A DNA stretch of 44,512 nt from Paractinoplanes ovalisporus (GCF_016834655.1 NZ_JAENHP010000041.1:1-44512), one strand, 5' to 3'; counted from the first letter of the stretch, positions 31,012-42,905 are shown. Numbers and translations are program-made. The notes: generated from the letters alone by a model not told the origin.

Positions 31012-31503
31012 ATGCCTCGATACGCACGTCGATCCGCCCGGGTGCTTCTGATCGACTCCCAGGACCGGGTTCTGCTCCTCCGCTCGGCGCTGCTCTCGGA
31101 GCAGGCCTTCGCCTGGTTCACGCCGGGCGGCGGCGTCAAGTGGTGGGAACGGCTGCCGGCCGCCGCGGCCCGCGAACTCTGCGAAGAAGTCGGCCTCCAG
31201 GTCAACCCGCGGGAGCTGCGCCTGGTGGCGTTCGCCACGGGGCGGGCCGACCTCGGGTTCGCCAACGGGCTGTTCCGGGACGACTTCTTCCTGCACCGGG
31301 TCGACGCACACGAGGTGGACGTCGCCGGGCAGACCGACCTCGAACGCCGGAACTACGCCGGATTCCGGTGGTGGAGCGTCGCCGACCTCGAAACCACCGG
31401 CGAGACCGTCTTCCCGTTCGGCCTGGCCGAACTGCTCACCCGGATCGTCGGCGGACAGATTCCCGCCATGCCGGTCGAACTGCCGTGGCACAACCCGACC
31501 TGA
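31012..31503 (+). CDS. NUDIX hydrolase
   Basis: The 163-residue protein contains a complete Nudix box GX5EX7REUXEEXGU in GGVKWWERLPAAAARELCEEVG, so it should hydrolyse a nucleoside-diphosphate-linked or oxidised nucleotide substrate with Mg2+. The rest (WWSVADLETTGETVFPFGL) is typical of MutT-like or general Nudix proteins; the substrate is not predictable. ATG 31012 has GATGAGGT just upstream and follows two DnaA-type boxes. The stop lies about 107 bases before repeat copy B. Confidence 0.9.
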   Translation: MPRYARRSARVLLIDSQDRVLLLRSALLSEQAFAWFTPGGGVKWWERLPAAAARELCEEVGLQVNPRELRLVAFATGRADLGFANGLFRDDFFLHRVDAHEVDVAGQTDLERRNYAGFRWWSVADLETTGETVFPFGLAELLTRIVGGQIPAMPVELPWHNPT

Positions 31504-31609
31504 AAAGCTTCGCGCGCTCACGGAATGTGCAAATTCCGGCGGTCGGAACGATCTTTGTCGACGACGCCGACACGATCAGTGATGTCGGCCGTCACGGGTC
31601 CGCGCCCAG

Positions 31610-31712
31610 CCACCGGGAACATCCCGCGCGGGCGCTACGGCCCGGTGTCGCACCCGGGCCGCCGTCACGGCCGAGCGCGCCCTTGCGGTCGGGGGCGGGG
31701 CTGTCCCGTACG
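31610..31712 (-). repeat. 103-bp palindrome-rich repeat, copy B (inverted)
   Basis: The minus-strand reading matches copy A (30178-30280) at 96 of 103 positions. Like copy A it starts about ten bases beyond a bidirectional terminator, here the bldD one at 31722-31749, in the direction of transcription of that gene. It also lies in a convergent gap, between NUDIX and bldD. Confidence 0.92.
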
Positions 31713-31721
31713 AGGGAAACG

Positions 31722-31749
31722 AAAAAGCCCGCGAAAGACGCGGGCTTTT
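31722..31749. terminator. bidirectional terminator between NUDIX and bldD
   Basis: AAAAGCCCGCG (31723-31733) and CGCGGGCTTTT (31739-31749) are perfectly complementary around a five-base loop. A/T runs on both sides allow termination of bldD (minus) and NUDIX (plus). The 89 bases between it and the bldD stop show nothing further. Confidence 0.92.
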
Positions 31750-31838
31750 CGGAATAGGGACACGCGCCGATGGTGGATTCGGCGTGGTCGGGGAAAGGGG
31801 ATGTGGCCGGTTGGGGGCCGGCGTTGTGGAGCGGAACT

Positions 31839-32327
31839 TCAGCTGGCGAAGAAGGCCCGGGGGTCGGCCACGAGAACGCCCTGCTCGGTCAGGCGCTCGA
31901 TCAGGCCCGACGGAGAGATGTCGTAGACGATGGCCAGCGCCCGCAGGTCGTCGGCGCGGATGGAGAGGACGCGGCCGTTGTAGTCGCCGCGCTGCTGCTG
32001 GATGGCGCGGGCATAACGGGCCACGTAGGCGAGGTCTTCGCCGGTGGTGTCGTACAGCTTCTCGAGGTCCAGCACGATCTTGTTGGTCGCCTCGAGGCGG
32101 ACACCGCTGCCGTCGGGCAGCAGCTCCGAGACGGGCACCCGGTAGAAGTCGGCCAGCTCGGCGAGGCGCGACACGGTGACGGCACGGTCGCCGCGCTCGT
32201 ACGAGCCCACCACGACGGCCTTCCACCGGCCGTTCGACTTCTCTTCCACACCCTGCAGGGACAGACCCTGCTGCTGTCGGATGGAGCGCAGGCGCGCGCC
32301 CAGCGACTTGGCGTACTCAGACGGCAT
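31839..32327 (-). CDS. bldD: BldD, cyclic-di-GMP-responsive developmental regulator
   Basis: The 162-residue master repressor of actinomycete sporulation genes has an N-terminal HTH (residues 4-70) with the signature GRWKAVVVGSYERGDRAVTV. The C-terminal domain contains the c-di-GMP motif RxD-X8-RxxD as Arg113-Asp115 and Arg124-Asp127 (RGDYNGRVLSIRADD). In Streptomyces, tetrameric c-di-GMP drives dimerisation and DNA binding; the intact motif implies the same here. ATG 32327 is preferred because it matches the family N-terminus (MPSEYAKSLG) and has GGGAG eight bases upstream; a GTG 15 bases further out is less likely. It is transcribed away from pyrR. The C-terminal end FFAS is normal. Confidence 0.96.
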   Translation of the reverse strand: MPSEYAKSLGARLRSIRQQQGLSLQGVEEKSNGRWKAVVVGSYERGDRAVTVSRLAELADFYRVPVSELLPDGSGVRLEATNKIVLDLEKLYDTTGEDLAYVARYARAIQQQRGDYNGRVLSIRADDLRALAIVYDISPSGLIERLTEQGVLVADPRAFFAS

Positions 32328-32376
32328 TCGGAACACTCCCACTGTGCTGGCCCGGAGGGGGTTCCCCTCCGCGATC

Positions 32377-32418
32377 GCTACGCAGCGTGACGGTACGGAG
32401 TTTGCGACCCCTGGTCAA
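32377..32418 (-). promoter_or_regulatory. bldD promoter with overlapping BldD-like box
   Basis: On the minus strand TTGACC (32413-32418), a 17-base spacer and TACCGT (32390-32395) form a near-ideal sigma-70-type promoter. The 15-base pseudo-palindrome at 32377-32391 (minus strand GTCACGCTGCGTAGC) overlaps the last bases of the -10 and the expected start site. It fits the BldD-box pattern as I remember it, with one mismatch, and would give autorepression. Confidence 0.65.
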
Positions 32419-32583
32419 GTGTCGGTTACCGATGAGTCGCGCCTACCCGGGGCGAGTTGTCTGTTTCGCCCGTCGTGTTCTGAGGTCAGCCACGTCACCA
32501 TGGTCATCGCCACGTCCACTGGTAACGTAGCGTCAGCCATAGGGGCGGCCCCTCCCGGGGTTGTTCCGAAGACGTCCTTTAAC

Positions 32584-32611
32584 GACCCGTCCCGTGAGGC
32601 GGGGAAGGAGG
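32584..32611 (+). promoter_or_regulatory. PyrR-binding RNA hairpin before the pyrR ribosome site
   Basis: CCCG (32586-32589) pairs with CGGG (32600-32603) around a ten-base loop TCCCGTGAGG, which matches the PyrR-recognised loop pattern UCCNGNGAGG. AGGAGG (32606-32611) follows immediately, seven bases before GTG 32618. No convincing transcription terminator hairpin lies between loop and gene, so translational repression, as described for mycobacterial PyrR, is more likely than attenuation. Confidence 0.65.
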
Positions 32612-32617
32612 TCCGCC

Positions 32618-33178
32618 GTGGCATCGCCACGCGCCGACGCGTCCAGCAAGATCATCTTGAGCGAGTCCGACCTGCACCGGGTCGTCGACCGCATCGCTCA
32701 TCAGATTCTCGAGAAGACCTCGGGCGCCACCGGCACCGTGCTTCTTGGAATTCCGACCCGCGGAGTGCCGCTGGCCCGCCGGCTGGCCGCCCGCATTCAC
32801 GCCTTCGAGGGCATCGACGTCCCGGTCGGTTCGCTCGACATCACCCTCTACCGCGACGACCTGCGCCTGCACGCCACCCGCGCGCTCGGCAAGACCGAAC
32901 TGCCGGGCGGCGGCATCGACGGACGGCGGGTTGTCCTCGTCGACGACGTGCTGTTCTCCGGCCGTACGGTCCGGGCCGCGCTCGACGCCCTGAAGGACGA
33001 GGGCCGTCCCAGTTCGGTGCAGCTCGCGGTGCTGGTCGACCGCGGCCACCGGGAACTGCCGATCCGCGCCGACTACGTGGGCAAGAACATTCCGACCTCG
33101 CTGTCCGAGAGCGTCCGGGTCTCGCTGACCGAGATCGACGGCCTCGACGAGGTCAAACTGACCGGGGGTGACAAGTGA
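32618..33178 (+). CDS. pyrR: PyrR, pyr operon regulator / uracil phosphoribosyltransferase
   Basis: The 186-residue bifunctional protein binds pyr mRNA in response to UMP and can have uracil phosphoribosyltransferase activity. The PRPP loop is RRVVLVDDVLFSGRTVRAAL, and SLDITLYRDDL is the family's second motif. GTG 32618 has AGGAGG seven bases upstream; an earlier in-frame start at 32561 would translate through the RNA hairpin and is rejected. The stop overlaps pyrB (GTGA). It is the first gene of the pyr operon and is divergent from bldD. Confidence 0.95.
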   Translation: MASPRADASSKIILSESDLHRVVDRIAHQILEKTSGATGTVLLGIPTRGVPLARRLAARIHAFEGIDVPVGSLDITLYRDDLRLHATRALGKTELPGGGIDGRRVVLVDDVLFSGRTVRAALDALKDEGRPSSVQLAVLVDRGHRELPIRADYVGKNIPTSLSESVRVSLTEIDGLDEVKLTGGDK

Positions 33179-34098
33179 TCAAGCATCTGCGCTCGGCCGC
33201 CGACCTCGACGCGGCCACCGCGACCCTGATCCTGGACACCGCGGGCGAGATGGCCGCGCTGGCCGGCCGCGAGGTCAAGAAGCTGCCGACGCTGCGCGGC
33301 CGTACGGTGGTCAACCTCTTCTACGAGGACTCGACCCGCACCCGCATCTCGTTCGAGGCGGCGGCCAAGCGGCTCTCGGCCGACGTCATCAACTTCTCGG
33401 CCAAGGGTTCCAGCGTGTCCAAGGGCGAGAGCCTCAAGGACACCGCGCTCACCCTGCAGGCGATGGGCGCCGACGCGGTCGTCATCCGGCACCCCGCCTC
33501 GGGCGCGCCGCACCGGCTGGCCGCCTGGGTCGACGGGTCGGTGGTCAACGCCGGTGACGGCACCCACGAGCACCCGACGCAGGCGCTGCTCGACGCCTAC
33601 ACGATGCGCTCGCGTCTGGGCCGCCTCGACGGTCTGCGCGTGGCCATCGTGGGTGATGTGCTTCACAGCCGGGTCGCCCGCTCCAACGTTCTGCTGCTCA
33701 CGACGCTGGGCGCCGAGATCACTCTGGTCGGGCCGCCGACGCTCATCCCGGTGGACATCGCCGCCGCGCTCTCACCGAAGACCAAAGTGTCGTACGACCT
33801 GGATAGCGTCCTGCCCGATATGGACGTCGTCATGATGTTGCGGGTGCAGACCGAGCGCATGCAGGACTCGTACTTCCCGTCCGCGCGGGAGTACAGCCGC
33901 CGCTACGGTCTCGACCTCGCGCGCATGCGCAAGCTGCCGGAGCACGCGATCGTGATGCACCCCGGCCCGATGAACCGCGGCATGGAGATCACGCCCGAGG
34001 TGGCGGACTCGTCGCGCTCCACGATCGTCGAACAGGTCGCCAATGGGGTCAGCGCCCGGATGGCTGTTCTCTATCTGCTGCTTGGGGGCAAGGCATGA
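33175..34098 (+). CDS. pyrB: aspartate carbamoyltransferase catalytic subunit
   Basis: The 307-residue enzyme joins carbamoyl phosphate and aspartate. It shows the carbamoyl-phosphate loop DSTRTR (residues 52-57), the partner loop SSVSKGESLKDT, HPTQALLD, and the aspartate-binding MHPGPMNRGMEI. No regulatory PyrI subunit is encoded nearby, as usual in actinobacteria. It overlaps both pyrR (GTGA) and pyrC (ATGA). Confidence 0.97.
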   Translation: MIKHLRSAADLDAATATLILDTAGEMAALAGREVKKLPTLRGRTVVNLFYEDSTRTRISFEAAAKRLSADVINFSAKGSSVSKGESLKDTALTLQAMGADAVVIRHPASGAPHRLAAWVDGSVVNAGDGTHEHPTQALLDAYTMRSRLGRLDGLRVAIVGDVLHSRVARSNVLLLTTLGAEITLVGPPTLIPVDIAAALSPKTKVSYDLDSVLPDMDVVMMLRVQTERMQDSYFPSAREYSRRYGLDLARMRKLPEHAIVMHPGPMNRGMEITPEVADSSRSTIVEQVANGVSARMAVLYLLLGGKA

Positions 34099-35357
34099 CC
34101 TCTTATCTGCTGCGCGGGGTGTCGCTTCTCGGCGCTGCGCCGACTGACGTGCATATCGTCGACGGGCGCATCTCGGACAGATCATCCGATCCGGAGATCA
34201 TCGACGCCGCCGGCCTTGTCGCGCTCCCCGGCCTGGTCGACCTGCACACCCACCTGCGCGAACCGGGCCGCGAAGACGCCGAGACGGTCGAGACGGGTTC
34301 TCGTTCCGCGGCCCTCGGCGGCTACACGGCGGTCTTCGCGATGGCCAACACCTCCCCGGTCGCCGACACCGCGGGCGTGGTCGAGCAGGTCTGGCGCCTC
34401 GGCCGCGAGGCCGGCCTGGTCGACGTGCAGCCGATCGGCGCCGTCACCGTCGGCCTGGCCGGCAAGCAGCTGGCCGAGCTGGGCGCGATGGCGAGCTCCG
34501 CGGCCGGCGTGCGGATCTTCTCGGACGACGGCCACTGCGTCGCCGACCCCCGCCTGATGCGGCGCGCCCTGGAATATGTGAAGGCGTTCGACGGCATCAT
34601 CGCCCAGCACGCCGAGGAGCCCCGGCTCACCGAGGGCGCGCAGATGCACGAGGGCGAGGTCAGCACCCGCCTCGGGCTCACCGGCTGGCCGGCCGTCGCC
34701 GAAGAGGCGATCATCGCGCGTGACGTGCTGCTGGCCGAGCACGTGGGCAGCCGCCTGCACGTCTGCCACGTCTCCACGGCCGGTTCGGTCGAGGTGCTGC
34801 GCCAGGCCAAGGCCCGCGGGGTGCGGGTGACGGCCGAGGTCACGCCCCACCACCTGCTGCTGACCGACGAGCTCGCCGCCTCCTACGACCCGGTCTACAA
34901 GGTCAACCCCCCGTTGCGTACGGCGTCCGATGTCCAGGCCCTGCGCGACGCGCTGGTCGAGGGCGTGATCGACATCGTCGCCACCGACCACGCCCCGCAC
35001 GCCGTGGAGGACAAGGAGTGCGAATGGGCGTACGCGCGCCCCGGCATGGTCGGGCTCGAAACCGCTCTGCCGGTCGTGCTCTCGGTGTTGGGGGAGCGCT
35101 GGGATCTGATCGCCGAGCGCATGTCCCGGACGCCCGCGCGGATCGCGGGTCTGACCGGCCACGGCACCGACCTCAGCGTCGGGAGCCCGGCCAACCTCAC
35201 GCTGGTGGACCCGTCCGCCCGGCGGGTCGTCGACCCGGCCGAGCTGGCGAGCCGCAGTCGCAACACACCGTACGCGGGCACCACCCTGCCGGGTCGCATC
35301 GTCGCGACCTTCCTCCGGGGAGAGCCGACGGTCCTGGACGGGAAGGCTGTTAAGTGA
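34095..35357 (+). CDS. pyrC: dihydroorotase
   Basis: The 420-residue amidohydrolase cyclises carbamoyl aspartate. The metal-binding DLHTHLREPG (His51, His53) is followed by FAMANTSP, HVCHVSTAGS, VTPHHLLL and the catalytic Asp segment IVATDHAPHAVEDKE. It has the long class I form. The start overlaps pyrB, and the stop overlaps carA (GTGA). Confidence 0.97.
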   Translation: MTSYLLRGVSLLGAAPTDVHIVDGRISDRSSDPEIIDAAGLVALPGLVDLHTHLREPGREDAETVETGSRSAALGGYTAVFAMANTSPVADTAGVVEQVWRLGREAGLVDVQPIGAVTVGLAGKQLAELGAMASSAAGVRIFSDDGHCVADPRLMRRALEYVKAFDGIIAQHAEEPRLTEGAQMHEGEVSTRLGLTGWPAVAEEAIIARDVLLAEHVGSRLHVCHVSTAGSVEVLRQAKARGVRVTAEVTPHHLLLTDELAASYDPVYKVNPPLRTASDVQALRDALVEGVIDIVATDHAPHAVEDKECEWAYARPGMVGLETALPVVLSVLGERWDLIAERMSRTPARIAGLTGHGTDLSVGSPANLTLVDPSARRVVDPAELASRSRNTPYAGTTLPGRIVATFLRGEPTVLDGKAVK

Positions 35358-36460
35358 CGAAAGCTCAGTTGGTCCTCGAAGATGGACGGATCTTTACCGG
35401 AGACGCTTATGGCGCGACCGGCGAGACCTTCGGCGAGGCCGTGTTCACCACCGGCATGACGGGTTATCAGGAGACGCTGACCGACCCGTCGTACCACCGG
35501 CAGGTCGTCGTGCAGACCGCGCCGCAGATCGGCAACACCGGCGTCAACGACGAGGACGACGAGTCCTCTCGCATGTGGGTCGCGGGCTACGTCGTACGGG
35601 ATCCGGCTCGCCGGCCCTCGAACTGGCGCTCGACCGGTGACCTGGGGGAGCGGCTGGCGGCCGAGGGTGTCGTCGGGATCAGCGGGATCGACACCCGGGC
35701 GCTGACGCGGCACTTGCGGTCCCGCGGCGCGATGCGGGTCGGCATCTCATCGGTCGACCTCGACCCGCAGTCGCTGCTGGAGCGGGTCAAGGCGTCGCCG
35801 CAGATGGTCGGCGCCGACCTGTCGGCCGAGGTGACCACCTCGTCCCGCTATACGGTCGAGGCCGTCGGCGAGCACCGCTACACGGTCGCCGCGCTCGACC
35901 TCGGCATCAAGCGCAACGTCTCCCAGCGGCTCGCCGCGCGCGGCGTGACCACGCACGTCTTCCCGGCGTCCTCCTCGATCGAAGAGCTGCTCGCGGTCTC
36001 GCCCGACGCGGTCTTCTTCTCGCCCGGCCCCGGCGACCCGGCCACGGCCGACGGCCCGGTCGCGCTCGCCCAAGAGGTCATGCGCCGGCAGAAGCCGCTG
36101 TTCGGCATCTGCTTCGGCAGCCAGATCCTGGGCCGCGCGCTCGGCTTCGGCACCTACAAGCTGGGCTACGGCCACCGCGGCATCAACCAGCCGGTGCTCG
36201 ACAAGACCACCGGCAAGGTCGAGGTGACCAGCCACAACCACGGCTTCGCGGTCGACGCGCCGCTCAACACCGTGATCGACACCGAGTTCGGCGGCGTCGA
36301 GGTCTCGCACGTCTGCCTCAACGACAACGTGGTCGAGGGCCTGCGGGGGCTCGAGGTCCCCGCGTTCACCGTCCAGTACCACCCCGAGGCGGCGGCGGGC
36401 CCGCACGACGCTGACTACCTCTTCGACCGGTTCGTCGAGCTCGTGGAAAAGAAGGGCTGA
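35354..36460 (+). CDS. carA: carbamoyl-phosphate synthase small (glutaminase) subunit
   Basis: The 368-residue subunit hydrolyses glutamine and passes ammonia to CarB. The triad is visible: nucleophile Cys253 in FGICFGSQILG, and the His and Glu in the terminal YHPEAAAGPHD. The N-terminal half holds EAVFTTGMTGYQETLTDPSY. The substrate is shared by the arginine and pyrimidine pathways, but its position indicates pyr-operon control. carB starts four bases after its stop. Confidence 0.97.
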   Translation: MTKAQLVLEDGRIFTGDAYGATGETFGEAVFTTGMTGYQETLTDPSYHRQVVVQTAPQIGNTGVNDEDDESSRMWVAGYVVRDPARRPSNWRSTGDLGERLAAEGVVGISGIDTRALTRHLRSRGAMRVGISSVDLDPQSLLERVKASPQMVGADLSAEVTTSSRYTVEAVGEHRYTVAALDLGIKRNVSQRLAARGVTTHVFPASSSIEELLAVSPDAVFFSPGPGDPATADGPVALAQEVMRRQKPLFGICFGSQILGRALGFGTYKLGYGHRGINQPVLDKTTGKVEVTSHNHGFAVDAPLNTVIDTEFGGVEVSHVCLNDNVVEGLRGLEVPAFTVQYHPEAAAGPHDADYLFDRFVELVEKKG

Positions 36461-36464
36461 CACC

Positions 36465-39769
<3,305 letters not shown>

Positions 39770-39773
<4 letters not shown>

Positions 39774-40771
39774 CCTTGTTCGAGTCCGCCGTCCGCCCGG
39801 TCCTGTTCCGGGTGGGCGGCGGCGACGCCGAGAAGGCGCACGAGTTCACGCTCGGGCGCCTGGCCGGGCTGCCCGCCCCGGTCCGCTCGCTGATGCGGGC
39901 CCGCTACGCGACCGACCGCCCGGTCGAGGCGTTCGGTGTGCGGTTCCCCAACCCGGTCGGCCTGGCCGCCGGGATGGACAAGAACGGCGTCGCCCTGCCG
40001 GCGTGGCCCGCCCTCGGGTTCGGTTTCGTCGAGGTCGGCACGGTCACCGCGCACGCGCAGCCCGGCAACGACAAGCCGCGCCTGTTCCGCCTGCGCGACA
40101 GCGAGGCGATCATCAACCGGATGGGCTTCAACAACGCCGGGGCGGCCGCGCTGGCCGAGCGGTTGCGAGCGCTGGGCCCCATCGGGGTCCCGCTGGGTGT
40201 GTCGCTCGGCAAGTCCAAGGTCACCCCGCTGGGTGAGGCCGTCGAGGACTACCTGACCTCGTACCGCCTGCTGCACCCGTACGCGGACTACATCGCGGTC
40301 AACGTCTCGTCGCCCAACACGCCCGGGCTGCGGACGCTGCAGGACAAGGACGCGGTCGCGGATCTGCTGGGCGCGTTGCGCGGCGAGACCCCCGTACTGG
40401 TGAAAATCGCCCCCGATCTCACCGAGCCGGCCATCGCCGAACTGCTCGAGGTCTGCCTCAGCCACGGCGCGGCCGGCGTGATCGCGACCAACACCACGCT
40501 GGCCCGCGAGGGTCTGGCCGCCGCCGATCAGCCGCGTGCGACCGAGGCGGGCGGGCTCTCCGGGGCGCCGCTCACCGAGAAGGCCCGCAAAGTCGTCCAC
40601 TTCGTGCACACCGAGACCGACGGCAAGCTGCCGATCATCGGGGTCGGCGGGATCATGTGCACCGACGACGCCACCCGGCTGTTCGACGCGGGCGCCACGC
40701 TGGTCCAGCTCTACAGCGGTTTCATCTATCACGGGCCTTCCCTCGTACGAGGGGTGGCGCGTTCCCGGTGA
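39770..40771 (+). CDS. pyrD: dihydroorotate dehydrogenase (quinone), class 2
   Basis: The 333-residue FMN enzyme oxidises dihydroorotate to orotate and passes electrons to quinone at the membrane. It has the class 2 N-terminal helix region (LFRVGGGDAEKAHEFTL), the FMN loop NPVGLAAGMDKNGVA, NRMGFNNAGA, the catalytic Ser region VNVSSPNTPGLRTLQ and the C-terminal QLYSGFIYHGP. It overlaps carB and the following bioA gene, each by 4 bases. Confidence 0.97.
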
Positions 40772-42030
40772 GCGACCTGCTCGCTCTCGACCGGGCGCAC
40801 GTCTGGCACCCGTACGGGCCGATGCCCGGGCGCAGCGAGCCTTACCTGGTCGAGAGCGCGCAGGGCGTACGGCTCCGGCTGCAGGACGGCCGCGAGGTCG
40901 TCGACGGCATGTCGTCGTGGTGGGCGGCCATCCACGGCTACCGCCACCCGGTGCTCGACGCCGCCTTGATCGAGCAGTCGCAGCGGATGAGCCACGTGAT
41001 GTTCGGCGGGCTCACCCATGAACCCGCGATCCGCCTCGCCACCACCCTGGTCGAGCTCGCCCCCGACGGACTCGAGCACGTCTTCCTCTGCGACTCCGGC
41101 TCGGTCGGGGTCGAGGTGGCGATCAAGATGGCGTTGCAGGCCCAGCTCGCCCTCGGGCGGCCCGGCCGGCGCCGGCTCGCGACGTGGCGCGGCGGCTACC
41201 ACGGCGACACGTTCCACCCGATGAGCGTCTGCGACCCGGTCGGCGGCATGCACTCGCTGTGGACCGGGGTGCTGCCGGCGCAGATCTTCGCGCCGCCGCC
41301 CCCGGCTTCGTTCGATGCGGATTACGCGGCGACGCTTGTCGAGACGGTGGAGAGGCACGCCGACGAGATCGCCGCTGTGATCGTCGAGCCGGTCGTGCAG
41401 GGCGCCGGGGGTATGCGGTTCCACGATCCCTCGTACTTGCGCGTCCTGCGCGATGTGACGGCCGCGCACGGCATCTTCCTGATCTTCGATGAGATCGCGA
41501 CGGGGTTCGGGCGCACCGGATCGTTCTTCGCGGCCGACCTGGCCGGGGTGGCGCCCGACATCATGTGCGTCGGCAAGGCGCTCACGGGCGGCTATCTGAC
41601 GCTGGCCGCCACCCTGTGCACGTCCGAGGTCGCCGAGGCGATCTCGGCGGGAGAGGGCGGCGGGCTCGCGCACGGCCCGACCTTCATGGGCAACCCGCTG
41701 GCCTGCGCGGTGGCCAACGCTTCGCTGGGCCTCCTGCGGTCGGGCGATTGGGCTTCCCGCGTACGGGTGATCGAAAGCGGACTTCGAGCGGGGCTGGAGC
41801 CGCTGCGGGGCACCCCGGGCGTCGCCGACGTGCGCGTCCTGGGCGCGATCGGGGTCGTCCAGCTCGACCATCCCGTCGACATGGGCGCGGCGACGGCAGC
41901 GGCCGTCGAGGCGGGCGTATGGCTGCGCCCGTTCCGCGACCTGATCTACGCGATGCCCCCCTTTGTGACCGGGCCCGAAGACGTCGCCCTGATCACCTCG
42001 GGGATCGCCGCCGCGGTGGCGGCAACCTGA
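40768..42030 (+). CDS. bioA: BioA, adenosylmethionine-8-amino-7-oxononanoate aminotransferase
   Basis: The 420-residue fold-type I PLP enzyme of biotin synthesis makes 7,8-diaminopelargonic acid. BioA-specific features are the N-terminal HVWHPYGPM, SSWWAAIHGYRHP, HVMFGGLTHEPA, the glycine loop DSGSVGVEVAIKMAL, WRGGYHGDTF, the PLP lysine Lys270 in CVGKALTGGYLTLAATLCT, and HGPTFMGNPLACAVANASL. GTG 40768 overlaps the pyrD stop as GTGA and matches the family N-terminus. It sits between pyrD and pyrF with no other bio gene in the window, so its transcription should follow pyrimidine control unless an internal promoter exists. Confidence 0.9.
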   Translation: MSDLLALDRAHVWHPYGPMPGRSEPYLVESAQGVRLRLQDGREVVDGMSSWWAAIHGYRHPVLDAALIEQSQRMSHVMFGGLTHEPAIRLATTLVELAPDGLEHVFLCDSGSVGVEVAIKMALQAQLALGRPGRRRLATWRGGYHGDTFHPMSVCDPVGGMHSLWTGVLPAQIFAPPPPASFDADYAATLVETVERHADEIAAVIVEPVVQGAGGMRFHDPSYLRVLRDVTAAHGIFLIFDEIATGFGRTGSFFAADLAGVAPDIMCVGKALTGGYLTLAATLCTSEVAEAISAGEGGGLAHGPTFMGNPLACAVANASLGLLRSGDWASRVRVIESGLRAGLEPLRGTPGVADVRVLGAIGVVQLDHPVDMGAATAAAVEAGVWLRPFRDLIYAMPPFVTGPEDVALITSGIAAAVAAT

Positions 42031-42068
42031 CTGACCACTTGACCGACTTTCACGAAAGAGGGAGCCGC

Positions 42069-42899
42069 ATGGAGACCTTCGGCAAGCGCCTCGCGGAGGC
42101 CATGGACAAGCGGGGCCGGCTCTGTGTCGGGATCGATCCGCACGCCGCCCTGCTGACCAGGTGGGGCCTCTCCGACGACATCGCCGGCCTGGAACGCTTC
42201 GCCCGTACGGTGGTCGAGGCCCTGGCCGATCGGGTGGCGGTGCTGAAGCCACAGTCCGCGTTTTTTGAGAGATTTGGGTCACGTGGCATCGGAATTCTTG
42301 AGTCAACTATCCGACAGTCCCGCGAGGCCGGTGCGCTCGTCCTTCTCGACGTGAAGCGCGGCGACATCGGCTCGACGATGGCCGCGTACGCGAGCGCCTA
42401 CCTCGATCCGGCCAGTTCTCTGTGTGCTGACGCGATTACTGTGAGTCCCTACCTCGGAGTCGGCTCGTTGCAGCCGGCATTCGACGTCGCGGCCGCCAAC
42501 GGCGGAGGCGTCTTCGTTCTGGGCCTGACGTCCAATCCGGAGGGACCCTCCGTCCAGCATGCTGTCGCATCGGACAAAAGGACCGTGGCACAGACTGTGA
42601 TCGACGAGATTTCCCAGCTCAATGTGGGTGCGGAGCCTCTCGGGAGCGTCGGGCTCGTAATCGGAGCGACGATCGGCGATACCGGCCACGATCTGTCCCG
42701 AGTGAACGGTCCGCTGCTCGCTCCGGGGCTCGGCGCGCAGGGCGCGACCCCCTCCGACCTGCGGTCCGTCTTCGGCGAAAGCCTGCGCAACGTGCTGCCG
42801 TCGTACTCACGGGAAGTTCTCGCCGCGGGACCTTCAGTGGTCGAGTTGCGGGCCGCCGCAGAGCGCGCCGCGGCCGACTGTGAGACCGCTCTCGGGTGA
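42069..42899 (+). CDS. pyrF: orotidine 5'-phosphate decarboxylase
   Basis: The 276-residue enzyme converts OMP to UMP, the last pathway step. It is the longer type found in actinobacteria: GRLCVGIDPH at the N-terminus, the catalytic Lys-Asp array LLDVKRGDIGSTMAAYA (Lys96) and the phosphate-binding LAPGLGAQGA near the C-terminus. ATG 42069 has GAGGGAG four bases upstream. A 38-base gap separates it from bioA, unlike the overlapping genes before it. pyrE is not present in the window. Confidence 0.96.
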   Translation: METFGKRLAEAMDKRGRLCVGIDPHAALLTRWGLSDDIAGLERFARTVVEALADRVAVLKPQSAFFERFGSRGIGILESTIRQSREAGALVLLDVKRGDIGSTMAAYASAYLDPASSLCADAITVSPYLGVGSLQPAFDVAAANGGGVFVLGLTSNPEGPSVQHAVASDKRTVAQTVIDEISQLNVGAEPLGSVGLVIGATIGDTGHDLSRVNGPLLAPGLGAQGATPSDLRSVFGESLRNVLPSYSREVLAAGPSVVELRAAAERAAADCETALG

Positions 42900-42905
42900 A
42901 ACGCG

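Noticed and set aside
32540..32575. Attenuator-type terminator before pyrR (GGGGCGGCCCC and CCCGGGG runs)
   Set aside because: The stems are short and no U tract follows; the PyrR loop beside the ribosome site explains control better.
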